DNA from: Zygnema cylindricum
Lineage: Eukaryota > Streptophyta > Zygnematophyceae > Zygnematales > Zygnemataceae
Direction: 5' to 3'
Assembly (NCBI GenBank): GCA_037447655.1
Contig: JBBHKE010002891.1
Span: 1 to 52,020, forward strand
Length of the DNA: 52,020 nt
Part shown: positions 10,250-21,339 of the stretch, one piece after another
Layout of the letters: each line of letters begins with the position of its first letter
Numbering within the stretch: position 1 is the first letter of the stretch
Translations under genes and position numbers: made by a program
Notes under the pieces: model-generated
Databases searched by the model: none
What the model saw: only the letters and a program-made list of their open reading frames with translations
Told to the model about the DNA's origin: nothing

Positions 10250-11000
10250 AGACGTATCTGAAATTCTATGGGCTCTATTGCCCACAGAATTCGCAGATCC
10301 AAAAGAAGCTAATCTAGATAGTGCCGACTCCAATTTGATATAAACCCAAATGAATGATCCCTTGACAATTAGAACCCCAATACACTTTCACCCCTGTGAA
10401 GAGAAGACCTCTGTGTGCTCAGTTCCACCACATAATGCAAAGCTTGAATATGTGTTTTGGACAATATTCCCCACTTTCACTTTCCCACTGAATAAGTGCC
10501 ACCCTGGCACGTAAAGACTCTGACCGACTACACCCCTGTGTAGCTTGGACTCCCCTGAGTTCGCAGCAAAAAGAGTCACTGAATTTGCTCACCCGAGCAT
10601 TAAGTTATGGCTGGTCAAAGATGACCTTTATAGTTACAAGTTCTCTTAGAGAGAGGTACCGAAATATCACTAAGTCTTAGTCTGCCTACTCATGACTACC
10701 TACTACTGAACCCTAGTCCAATAGGAACACTATATAGTACAAGAAGGTACAATGGGCGATGTACTTATTGTACGACCATTGTACGACAAGGTCTACAAGG
10801 TGACACCTATCAAATCGGAAGCCATGGTTCCTCCTCCCATCTTCTCCAGTATCAAATAATGTGGCGCCATGTGGCACCGCGTGACGCTATATCCGTATGC
10901 CGCCAAAAGCTCACTTCGCGTGGCGGCTATAATGTCGGCCGTTCGATCAAAACATATTTTACACGGTTCAGATTCGCGTACATGTCGTAATTGCTCCATT
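10250..11000 (-). repeat. Long dispersed repeat, copy 2, inverted relative to copy 1
   Basis: Reverse complement of the 2800-3650 repeat, about 85% similar by eye, from 'ggagtcggcactatctaga' at its plus-strand left side to 'gaaccgtgtaaaata' at the right. It lacks the SINE tail fragment found in copy 1. Together the copies bracket 6.6 kb holding copia 1 and the MITEs. Confidence 0.65.
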
Positions 11001-11085
11001 TGGTTAGTCTGCTGTTAATTAGCTGTTGCGTTAATGTTTATGTATTTATGAAACCCGTCACGTTTATCGTTTCGATAACGCCTTA

Positions 11086-11134
11086 TTGGTTAAGGCTTAC
11101 GTCTACAAATATATCTAGACCATGGTTCAAATCT
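11086..11134 (+). repeat. tRNA-like SINE head without body
   Basis: A-box-like TTGGTTAAGGC (11086-11096) and B-box-like GGTTCAAATCT (11124-11134), spaced 27 bases apart, as in the SINE family. The sequence after it (11140-11225) does not contain the SINE body, which instead follows a second head at 11240. Confidence 0.6.
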
Positions 11135-11224
11135 TGTTTAGTGCAGTTTTTGGTTATTTGTTAGTTTGTTAGAACTCTCTTCTTGTCCATGTATAAATAC
11201 CGATTGTACCCTACATATGCCATC

Positions 11225-11490
11225 GTTTACTCTAAGCTATAGGCTAAAGCTAACGTCTGTAGTAGGATGTAGGTACCAGGATCAAATCTTGGAACCGTCA
11301 CAACCATTTTGGTACAAACTACGAAGTAGTCTATCCTCTTTAGACAGCCATGGCTCTAGCTCTCTCTCTGGTCTTCAGTGACTGCAACAAGTATGGGGAC
11401 CAGAGAGAGAGTTGAGCGAGAAGCAGGTTGCCTTTGCTGACTTACTCTATTTATTTTTCCAATACAGACCTAGAAAATACATAAATTTCA
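11225..11490 (+). mobile_element. tRNA-derived SINE, copy 2
   Basis: A-box-like TAGGCTAAAGC (11240-11250), B-box-like AGGATCAAATCTT (11278-11290), then the body 'cagccatggctctagctctc', 'cagtgactgcaacaagtatg', a GA-rich box and the tail 'cagacctagaaaatacataa'. It would be transcribed by RNA polymerase III and moved by LINE machinery, by analogy with other SINEs. Confidence 0.75.
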
Positions 11491-11497
11491 ACAGACT

Positions 11498-11605
11498 GGG
11501 ACCTCCTAAGGGTGGACTTCCATTATGCGTCTCAGTAATTGTACGGAAAATGGGACCTCCTAAGGGTGGACTTCCATTATGCGTCTCAGAAATTGTACGG
11601 AAAAT
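11498..11605. repeat. 54-bp tandem repeat, two units
   Basis: Unit 11498-11551 and 11552-11605 differ at a single base. Each begins GGGACCTCCTAAGGGTGGAC and contains 'cttccatta', a variant of the family M terminus; a third, partial 'cttccattaggtcgcc' lies at 11620-11635. Confidence 0.85.
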
Positions 11606-11639
11606 ATTACTGAAGGGCGTGCCTTCCATTAGGTCGCCT

Positions 11640-12300
11640 CTGTAAGTCACTTTTTATTTGCGTGGCTTATTCTGGTTGGTAACACGTAGGTTAATATTCG
11701 ATGCTTAAAATCTTGAAAGAATCTTCGAACGCAATGTCAGAATGCAATATATGTACGAGCGGAGGTAATATCTGTACCAGCGGAGATAACATATGTACCA
11801 GCGGAGGTAATTAATGCTTCGTACAGAGCGCATTAAATGTACTACCCAAAATTTCGAAACGCAACGACAAAAAGGCGGCGGCAAACTTTGATGGTGGGAG
11901 CGTGACGAGATAATTTCGGCGGATTCGCAACCACCCTGGCAGAAGGCACATGGCCCTTGCGACGTGTACGCACATATGCGCGCGCCCATCGTGGATGTTT
12001 TTTTCCTTTTCCACGCGGCCCATTTTTACACGATCTGTATTCGAGAACTGTCCTCCCTATGCACGGTCTTGACAAACTGTAGGGTTGGTGACGTGGCGTC
12101 ACGGATAAAAAGTGTATTAAATCCGACGGTCATAGTCTACACGCTAAATACGATCGACGGTGTACTGTAGTTTCGGAAGTTAATGTGCCATTTCGTACTA
12201 AAACGGCAAGTCATTTGGTGTCAGATGACGCGTCGAGGCGGAACGTGCGTGGCGTTCACACGCGAAAGCAGCTTGGGATTTGATTGGTGGTAAATACTGG
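11640..12300. other. Decayed family M-like DNA, no gene
   Basis: Three near-repeats of 'gtaccagcggaggtaa' type at 11755-11812, and blocks at 11840-12100 that loosely follow family M order. Several overlapping short open frames on both strands share no domain with anything I know. Confidence 0.35.
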
Positions 12301-12303
12301 AGA

Positions 12304-13045
12304 AATTAGGGTGAACCTCCATCAGGCGAAAAGTGGGGTTGTTTACCGTAAAAAATGCATTTTCGTACAAGTCTAGCTCATTGCCGTACAGGTCCGTACT
12401 GTTTTTTTTTTTTTTTCATAACATGATTACTGGAGATTCTCCAAACTTTTGGGCAATAACATCGGCCGTCCGATTATGAGTTTTCGAAGCAAAAGGTCAC
12501 TTCATCCGGTAAATGGCTACTACTAGCCATTTACCGGGCCTGTAAAACTTAAAAATGTCCCGTACGAGCCACGCGCCTTTGGACATATACCACGCGCCTT
12601 CAGACAGGCGGGAATCAGATACGACGATAACCACCAAAAAAAGTTTGTTGAAGAATGTACGGTGACGCCTCCACCACCATCCATCGTCAACCGGAATTTG
12701 TTGCGCCTACTGTCTTCAAAGTTCCGATTTAGTTACGACAAAACAGGAACGTAGAAATTGTGCGCCGCTGGAACAACGACAAAACACGAAAGTACAAAAT
12801 GTACATTCGCGTATTTTTTTTGCGGCTGGCTGTACGAATACGACTTTAGACACACTGTTTTTGGAATCTTTAACGACGCACGCCGTCAGAACAGGAATCT
12901 ACGTGCATCCAATCGAAATAAAGCACGTACGCGATAGATTCCATTGGTGACACGACCTGATGGAGAAGTGAACGAAATATTAGTGCCAGTAAACCTTTCC
13001 GTAACATTACTGTCGGCGCCTGATGGAGAAGTGGCCTAATACGAT
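12304..13045 (+). mobile_element. Family M copy, fairly complete
   Basis: Left end 'agggtgaacctccatcagg' then 'cgaaaagtgg', a T-run, 'cataacatgattactggag', a hairpin at 12506-12537, 'ccacgcgccttcagacaggc', 'catccaatcgaaa', and right end 'gcgcctgatggagaagtggc'. The same order is found at 27599-28479. No transposase is encoded, so it must depend on another element; the superfamily is not determined. Confidence 0.7.
12506..12537. other. Perfect 14-bp stem hairpin
   Basis: CCGGTAAATGGCTA (12506-12519), loop CTAC, then its exact reverse complement (12524-12537). It occupies the same place within the element where the copies at 27480-27530 and 27800-27845 carry a different hairpin. Confidence 0.85.
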
Positions 13046-13049
13046 TCTA

Positions 13050-15600
13050 GGGTTTTACATAGGCGTCACGTCACGTCTTAGTCTATTTGAGTATTTGTAA
13101 CAATAAATTAACGATTTCGAAGTGTGAATTTGTCGGGACTGCAAATGCTACAGTACAGTATATGACAGTACGGACTGGATAATTCTAAAAACTTCATTTC
13201 TGTAGTCGTCGACAAAACGACAAATGTGTAAAAAAAATAGTCGTATGTACCGTCGCATGGGCAGTAGAGCAGTCGCAAGTCGTACCTAATTATATCCTGG
13301 CCGTACAAAGTTCTCTTAACTTACTGAAAGTCAATCTGTACCGTTTATTTGAAGATTCTGGAGTGGATCTGGAGTAGACGTGACTTAATTGACAAACTTT
13401 GCGTACAGTAAGTACAGCCTAGCAAGACAACTGGGTGGACGTTCTTCTGGCCATTGGGAGAGTGCGATTCTTCCCGACTTTTTATAGTACAATCATGACG
13501 TGGCTTTTTGTACGAATTTCGGATTTGTCCACTCCAACAAGGAGAAGTTTTGTCAGGATGCAGTGCTGTGCTGTCGTACGGAAAGCAATTCTGGTTGCCG
13601 AAACACAGCGTCCTTATAGAAAACTACAAGCCAAGGACTCTTTCGTACACATTAGTACGGTTAAACGCGTGTTCAAAAATGGTTGTTGTTCGGGATGGCA
13701 TTATTGAGGTTTTCGTACAGCAGAATTCGGCGAAATCTTGTCATGCACACGTGCCTCACACGTGCTACATACGCTCTCTCGCATCTTATGACGTTTTTTC
13801 TTTTGTCGTGTAGAGGTTATTTGCACGTGTACTCTAGGTATGATGTGTCTCGTAGGTTGTTTTTATCAATGTTACATTTTTTTAAGTGTCCCAATTGTAC
13901 TGTAATTCTGTACGTTTTTGTACTTCTCGGACTGCTGCTGGTTCCAACCACAATAGTTGCGTACGCTTTTCTGTCACTGACGATATTATGACGTCATCAT
14001 TTCGGAAACGACAAGCGCGGGTCAGTGAAACTTCACGGGCGGCAAAAAGTACAGTTTTACATTATCGGTTAAAAATGGTTGCTGGGCGGCCAACAGGCGA
14101 TTATGATGACGTCATAGTCAAACAGCAGGATCTGGAAAAGGTTTACTACGGGATTTCTGGTTGCTGCCGTATCTGCACTGTAATTTGACTTCAACACATA
14201 TGTTAAAAAACCCGCGAGCAAAAAAATGTTTCCTTCTATAAAACCCTAAAAACAAAAAAATGACACTTATTTCTTCGTTAGGGAGCGTGACCAGCCAAAG
14301 ATGAACACGTGGCATACGCTCAAAAATGTTTTGTCGTTTGTGCTCCCAAGATTCTTGAAGCTGTCACAGCCCCGATCCCGAGAAAAAAAAAAAATACAGT
14401 GTATATCAAATTGCCTCGAAACTGACAAAAATGAATAAAAGTGCCACGCGTACTTTAAAAGGATGTGACAATGACAGTGCAAAAAATAAATTAAAAAAAA
14501 TGTTTTTTTTATGGCGAGGATAAAACTGTACATAAATTGTACATTTTCCGGGCATATCGTACGCTGAATTTTCCTTTTTATTTGTACGGTGTGTAATTCT
14601 TACCTGAAAAGTATGGCAGATCTTTTACACTATAAGTAGTGATGACTTATTAGTACTTACCCAATGATCATGTTTAGGTTCTATTTTCAACATCTAATGG
14701 AGAGTCCTTCTCTATTATCACATACGACAAAAAACAAAGGCTCTCCGTACAATGTGGACATTTGCCCTTGTAGTAATGTAATGTTAAATAAGACAAAATG
14801 AGAGGCAAGACAGCTGGCAAGCTGATTTCTGAACAAGTGCTTTTTTGTTTTTATTATAATTTCTATTTTAGTTTTTAAACGTTTTATGTATTTTTTTTGT
14901 CTTTTTCTATGTTGTTCGGCATCATGATCCTAGCAAAACGCCAAATTTGAGTAGATTCCGAATAGTGGTCCAAAAATTTCGATCAAGCGTGTGGGGGATA
15001 CGATAAATATACGGATCCATACAGTGAGGATTATCACTTTATCCGTACGCAATCCCCTTGGCGAACTTTGTCCCTACGTGTCTAATGTACGGAGCCGAGA
15101 ATTCTGCACCGCGAATCGTTACTAGTGTCAAAGTTTAAATAGTGTTTAAGAAAATTTACCGTAATTGATGCTAATTATGAATTTGATTTTTTTTTAAAAA
15201 GGTGTATTTTAATTTCGGCATTATGTTAAATTGGAAACAGCAAAAATGGAGTATTCGCCGTACGATTATATACATTAAAATATGTATCCGTACAAAAAAT
15301 TAGAAATCGTACGCCGTGGTGAAATTTAAATATCCGTACATGTCAAACAAATTTACATGTCAGAATAATCCCATTTTCAGCGCACGTTCCTATGCGTGAG
15401 CGAAAATTTAATTCATTTCTTGTAAAATTTTCACTTGAAATGGTACATATATGTATGTTCTGACATCAGTTGTACACCACACTACTTAGATCTTATTGTA
15501 CTTTCGTTCTTTACGCTATATTGCGCAATACCTTAATTAACGTCAAGGAAAAATTAAAATCATGTATCCTATTTGAGGAAAAAAATAAAAATTTTAAGAA
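13050..15600. other. AT-rich DNA without a recognisable gene
   Basis: Six-frame reading gives only scattered frames of about 65-105 codons, overlapping on both strands, with no domain, signal peptide or family motif. CGTAC words are frequent. Runs of A or T occur at 14385-14395, 14500-14510 and 15189-15200. Confidence 0.5.
13988..14115. repeat. Inverted pair of TGACGTCAT motifs
   Basis: ATGACGTCATCAT (13988-14000) and its exact reverse complement (14103-14115). The core TGACGTCA is a known bZIP-binding palindrome, but no promoter or gene is evident next to it. Confidence 0.5.
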
Positions 15601-15615
15601 CCCAAATAAGTGACT

Positions 15616-15671
15616 TTGACACTAATAACGATTCGCGGTGAACTGTACACCGTGAATCGGTATTGGCGTAA
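15616..15671. repeat. Outward-joined family S terminal repeats
   Basis: A 3' terminus ('ttgacactaataacgattcg' followed by cggtg, 15616-15640) is joined through 'aactgta' to a 5' terminus ('caccgtgaatcggtattgg', from 15648). Orientation is opposite to the hairpin at 1378-1424: here the ends point away from each other. Confidence 0.6.
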
Positions 15672-15729
15672 TGGACGCTATTTAAGGTACTTTTTTTTTT
15701 TTTTTAAACCTCAAATAGCAAAAATTATT

Positions 15730-16721
15730 ATGTTTTTTCTTTTACGCCAGTAACAGGATCTTCTACCACTCATAAAATCCCATTACTACAAACAATTCCA
15801 ACCACACATTCCACACATTGGAAAATACACATCCACATTTGACAACACTCACATAAGGATAAACCTTAAATTAGAAGAAGCTTCTGTCCACATAACATTA
15901 GCTTGGTCTCTTGCCCTCGTGGCTCAACCCTTCTTATTAAAGTGTTTTCCACTACTCTCCACTCTTAATAATTCTATCTCTTAACTACTAAAACACTATT
16001 TAGTTAGTAAGAGATTTCAATGCAAAAATGCCTTTTCTCCAATTTGGTATTAATTGCTTAGGACCAAGATCAGCCGGAATTTCCACAAACTTTTCCCAAA
16101 GGAAAAGATGTCTACTCTCCTCTTACACTTCCCTATTTATCCATCATCGCCCTGGACTAGCCAGGCCAAAGTTAAAGCTCCGTTTGAACAGGCTTTTACC
16201 TGGGCCAATCATTGATGAACAAGGACTCGGACTGACCAATGCAAAAACGTGAGAAACCTCTTACTAACAACTTAGCACTTTTCTAACCAATCAAACGCTA
16301 TGGTTCACTACGTAACATTTACGTGCAAAAGCGCGCGCCAAACGAAACGCGACTTCGCACGATCGTGCGTCACAAATTTCGCACGCGAAACTTCCTACGA
16401 AATTCCCTTAAGTGAAAGTGACGTTTCGTACTAAAAATTGTACGAAACGAAGTACCATGCATACTGAACGTTTCATTAGAACTTAATGAAAAGTTCACGC
16501 GGAATTTTGGTACCAAATTGACCCTTAACCCGTTTCAATGATACCCACCTGTTATTTAGACCCCACACTGCCACCTAAGTGCACCCATAGCTATAACTTT
16601 TGAAATATAACTCCAAATCGCGTGATTCTTTCGCGAACGTCTACCAAATTTAATAATCTATAATCATAACTCCTAAATACCCTTTTATAAACAAGTTCGA
16701 TCCGCTATTACTGTTACATCA
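15730..16721 (-). repeat. Probable 3' LTR of a minus-strand retrotransposon
   Basis: On the minus strand a polypurine tract AAGGAGGGGA (16722-16731) is followed at once by TGATGTAACAG, the usual layout at the start of a 3' LTR; TGATGTAAC is common at plant gypsy LTR starts. The internal region would lie to the right, where the assembly gap begins 53 bases further on. The left LTR edge is uncertain. No convincing open frame lies within. Confidence 0.5.
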
Positions 16722-16784
16722 TCCCCTCCTTATTTTTAACTGCCCTCAGTTAAAACATTTTTAATTCTCAAGACGGGACCTCTA

Positions 16785-16794
16785 NNNNNNNNNN
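16785..16794. other. Assembly gap (10 N)
   Basis: Ten N bases, a size often used for a gap of unknown length. Continuity between 16784 and 16795 should not be assumed. Confidence 0.99.
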
Positions 16795-18010
16795 TAAAGA
16801 GGGTTTTGGTAGGAGTGAACTCATTGTCAGTGTATATGCGTGATATTCGGTTTACCCCACATTATTTGAATTTTTCACCTAATACGTCATTATTACATCA
16901 TGCTGTAATACTTAACAGGTGTGTGTGGAATATGGACGAAAATCTGCTGTCGGCTATCCCTGCAGCTTGTATGTTCGCATAAGTGAGACCGACACATGTC
17001 AGACAATAAGACAAAATAACAATTTGGATCCATTCGCCTTCTTCCGTTTGAACCCTGGACTCGATTGTGATAACTTGCAAGCAGGCTTCCAGGTATTCAA
17101 GCTGGTGGGATAAGGGGAAGAGGAGGAGGGGGGGTTTCTTGGATTGTTCACTTCTTTACACCCCATTTGGCTTATAGTGCGTATATGTGACTGTTACTCA
17201 AGTGAGGATGGTTTTGGGAGAAATAAGAGAGCGAGAGACGGGGAGAACAATCAGAAAAAGTTGGCATTTAAAGATTTACTGGAAAAAGAGAGCGTGTTTA
17301 AATTACACGGCACTCAAGCCCGTTTTTGTAGTTTACAGACAATCTCAAACCATATTATTTCTGTTTAATTCGGTACCACATTTAGTGATAGAGGAAGAAT
17401 ACTAGTAAGCAATACTAAGTATTCTTGTTAATTTGCCCATTTGTTGCTTCCTCCCTTCTTTCCAGGTTTGTGCAAGAAGCTTTCGTCCTACTTTTGCGGC
17501 TCTCTCCCCTTCACATTTCCCTCCTCCCTCTCGTCGACGAAATCTGTTGTCTACGACCTGTCCTTGCTTGTACGGATGTTTTAGTGTTTTGCTAGGGGAC
17601 ACGTGTCAATCCCTAGCGATTTCAGTATATCATTGCAGTTTATTATTACTGCAATATTGGAATGGACTTGCTTTCCGAGGTTACGTTTGCAAAAATAAAA
17701 ATCTATTCCCAGGGCGGACGATTATGTGTAAACCCAAAATTTCAGGAAGTTGTGGGAAACTATAAACACTAGAAGCTCAGTTTATTTTGTGATCTTCGGG
17801 GAAAGTAAAAAAAAAACAAATTCTAGTTACTACTTGCTACTTTCTTGCTTACTTTTGCTACTATGCTTATTTAATGTTCCTTATTTTTTTCAACGGCAAA
17901 TGTGTTGTTCTTTATTTATTGTATAACACTTCTGTCACATCGCCTGTTGAGTAAACTGCGCTCCACCCCATCGCATGCATCACACCGCACAACATCACAT
18001 TCCATGGCAT
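16795..18010. other. Unassigned sequence right of the gap
   Basis: Contains a GA/G-rich stretch at 17112-17135 and frames of up to about 110 codons (17433-17765) that show no domain. Base composition is mixed. I could not assign it to an element or gene. Confidence 0.4.
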
Positions 18011-18013
18011 TGG

Positions 18014-18200
18014 ACACACTGTGTATCGCTATTAGTGATAATAATTTTGCGCCACTTAAAACATATTTTTTCCGTACACTCTTATCCGATTTTCAATTTG
18101 AGACCGTCAATCGGAAGCTGAGGATCTTACCAACCGTCAGATCTAAAAGATGTTTAAAGTGAAAAAAAAAATATCAACACTAATAACGATTCATGGTGTA
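18014..18200. mobile_element. MITE, family S
   Basis: Left terminus 'cactgtgtatcgctattagt' and right terminus 'cactaataacgattcatggt' then gta; interior shares 'ccgattttcaatttgagacc' with 1032-1256. About 187 bases, slightly shorter than the first copy. Confidence 0.65.
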
Positions 18201-18249
18201 GTGTTGTGTCACACCTCATTCCAGTGCACCACACCGTATCCCAACATTT

Positions 18250-19115
18250 CCCATCATGCGGAACGGCACAACACAGAAACGGAACATGAATTCAAACACA
18301 AACCGGAAACGAAGCGGAGAAAATACTTCAAACACAAATCCAACAACGGAAACAAAAGTCTAAATTCAATCGCGGAATCAGAAATGGAACGCAAAACGAA
18401 AATTCTAACACAACAATAAGTGGAAACTGAACCTGAACCGGAAACCGACATTCAAACAAAGAACCAAATGAGAAATTGGAAACTAAAATTCAAACATAGA
18501 CCCAGCAACGGAAACGAGAACTGAAATTGAACATTGAACCAGAAATGAAAGTGGGAGCTGAAATTTAGACACACAACTTGAAACAAAAATGGAAACTTCA
18601 ATTCAAACAAAGAATTATAAACAGAACCGGAAATAGAAATCTAAACACTGAACCACAAATGGAATCGGGAGGTGAAATTCGAACACAAAACCAGAAGCGG
18701 AACTGGAAACTGAAATTTAAACATAAAACTGGAAATGGAAACAACATTTTTAACACAACACAAAACAAAACGGAAGCGGAATATGAATTCAAACAAAGTA
18801 TCGGAAACCGAAACGGAAGCTGAGATTTCAACACAGAACCACAAACGGAACTGGAAATTGAAATTCAAACACAGGATGGAACCGAGAGCTGAAATTCAAA
18901 CATAGAACGAGAAATATAAACAAAAATTGAAGTTCAATCATAGAACCAGAAACCGAACCAGAAACTGAAATTTTAACATTGAATCCAAAACGAAAATTGA
19001 TAGTGAAATTCAAACAATGGACGAAAAACGAAACCGACAATAAAAAAAAAAAACTAAGAATCGAAACGGAAATTGAAATTTAGACAGAGAATAAAAAAAG
19101 GAGCCGCAAACTGAA
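18250..19115. repeat. A-rich degenerate minisatellite, array 1
   Basis: Irregular units of roughly 35-40 bases built from 'gaaactgaaattcaaacaca', then 'gaaccagaaacggaa'. No two units are identical. Frames on the minus strand encode Phe/Arg/Leu/Ser runs forced by the repeat and are not genes. The same monomer fills 28845-30440. Confidence 0.85.
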
Positions 19116-19134
19116 AAAGAAGCAAATCCCTACA

Positions 19135-19440
19135 AAACTGATACAACCTCTTCCTCCTCCTCTCCCAAACCCCTCCTTTTTTTGTCATCAAATTCCTTAC
19201 CCTCCCCTCCCCCCTTCCCTCCTTGGCCAGTAGCGTTTGAATCCTCTTCCCTCTCCCAAACACCCCTATTGGTCTTTTCTTCCATATCTCTACCTTCTCT
19301 CCTCTCCCTCCTCTCCCCCACTCTACCCATGGTCATTCTGTCCCACAACAGTTTTCACCATCTATTAACCATGGTGTCCTTTCCTCTCCCTCATTTTTTC
19401 TTCCTCTCATTCTATCGATTTTCATGCATCTTTTTCTAAT
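19135..19440. repeat. CT-rich region
   Basis: Plus strand is dominated by C and T in 'ctcctcctctccc'-type words. It follows array 1 directly. No gene is supported. Confidence 0.6.
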
Positions 19441-19444
19441 TCAT

Positions 19445-20990
19445 TAACCATGTCCGACCATGCATCCTTGCCCCTTCTCACTCTCCCACCTCCTCCACCT
19501 AAACCTCGTACACAAACCTCTACAAGTTTAGAATGTCTTCAGTGTCATAACCATTTTGCGGTCTGTTCCTCCTGTTACACCCGAGATACACGGAGTTGTC
19601 ACCAATTCTTGGTCTTGGGTAGCCCTTCATCTAATACCCTCCCTACATCGTCCTCCATCACACTTCTGACTATCCCTACCATCGAGGACTAGGCTTTTGT
19701 CCGTGACCTAGACGTCCTCAAGCCTATGATTTGCAACCCCCCCTCCCCAACTATATAGGTGGATTCCAATAGCTGTTCGCATTATGCTAGATAACGCCCT
19801 CCACCTCCCTGTGCCCGTATTTGTTTGGATCCAACAGACATTGTGTTGTTTTGGAAAAGTTAGATTCGTGCGTACGCGGCGTTTCATGCGTACGTGAGGT
19901 TTCGTGCGTACTCGACGCGATTTGTAATGCATGAGTACTCACTAAAGTTAATGTGGAGGTTCGAATGGATTTGCGGATTGGGGGAGTAAATGTACGAAGA
20001 GAATTAAATGGACAAAAAGACTAATTGAGTGGCGCGGAATGCGTAATAGAAATGGACGACGGATCGCGAAGCGATCCGATTTGAAATATTCGAAGTGTGT
20101 GAAATGTACGCATGGCGTAAGAAACATGATGTGACAAGCGCATTTATTACAAAGGACACGTTTGCGGTACGAAAATGATTTCGGCAATGTTATTTCGGCA
20201 ACTGGAAATGATTTCGCTTCGCTACATTCGTGGGATATTTGACGACACGCGCGGATTTCACTTGGATTTTTGTGACCAAGCGGCGCGACATCGAGGGTGT
20301 CGAATAAGAGCGGCAGACGGTGCATATAGGCCGCCGTTATTTTTAGAGAAGTGGGGACGCGAAATCACGTCAAGTACAAAAGATGTATATATCGGACGTC
20401 CTGGATTCTTTGACGAAAATTAAGGAGTTTCGTTGAGTGACTCAGCATGACTCAACATACGATTTTGTGAGATTGTGTGTACTTGTAAATATTTGGAACA
20501 ACAATGTTTTGTCTTATTTGTATTAATAAATTAATGTTGATTATGACGTTTATATTTACGTGGTCAATTAGGGTTTCGACAGATTAATTTGTGTGTGTAA
20601 AGTATCGTACCTGTAGACAAGTATACGCTTACGATTGCTTGACTCTCAAGTGTACGCTTACGATTAGTTTACTCCTACTAGAAGGTTATTATGCGTAAAT
20701 ATGATTTAGTGATAGCTACGTAATTAATGTTGGTTATTTTGACACTTAGTGACTCGTTGACAGCTCACAAGTGTATATATAGGAATGAGCTTTGTTAGGA
20801 ATCATCATCAATGCTTAGCGTGAAAAGTAGGGACCAAAGATGTAGTAATTTAGGGTTGCCAATTAGGTCATGCATTTAAATGATACATTTATTATGTGAT
20901 TATACTTTTGTTAATATGTGGTGCATTCTCTTATTATTATCTACATATGTTATTTATATACTAGTTTGTTATGCATTGTTTATGCATTTG
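19445..20990. other. No gene seen; short repeats only
   Basis: Three 18-base units at 19864-19917 share the word TTCGTGCGTA, also used at 45310-45460. A minus-strand frame at 19948-20325 (125 codons) has no recognised domain. The remainder is AT-rich. Confidence 0.4.
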
Positions 20991-20994
20991 TCCT

Positions 20995-21190
20995 AGGGGG
21001 AGTTGTGATTTTCACGGAACCCTAGTTGCTGTTTAATGCATATGTGTATGCATTCTGTGGCGTCTGTGTACGCTTGGTTAATGCATCTGTGTATGCATTT
21101 TGTTGTGTGTGTGTACGCATTGTCTAAGGGTGAGTTATGATTTTCATGGATCCCTAATTGTTGTTTGTTGCGTCTGTGTACGCATTGGGA
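20995..21190. repeat. Imperfect duplication with TGTGTACGCATT words
   Basis: 'gagttgtgattttcacggaa' at about 21000 and 'gagttatgattttcatggat' at about 21130 begin two related segments; between them 'tgtgtatgcat' or 'tgtgtacgcat' recurs several times. Confidence 0.55.
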
Positions 21191-21339
21191 GGGTGCTCAT
21201 TTCAATATGATTGTTCACTGACCTAGCTTTGCTCAGTTTTTTGTATGATAGTTTGTGTGGCTTGTGTGGTTTATTTTAGACTAAAATCAACACATTGCTC
21301 CCCGACACCTCTTCATGTTTTCCCTTTAGGTCCTAAACT

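Noticed and set aside
17433-17765. 110-codon plus-strand frame
   Set aside because: No domain, no clear promoter, and an overlapping minus frame of similar quality; composition is unremarkable.
18254-19040. Several minus-strand frames with Phe/Arg-rich, membrane-like proteins
   Set aside because: Produced by the A-rich minisatellite; the same pattern appears in array 2 and no frame is conserved between units.
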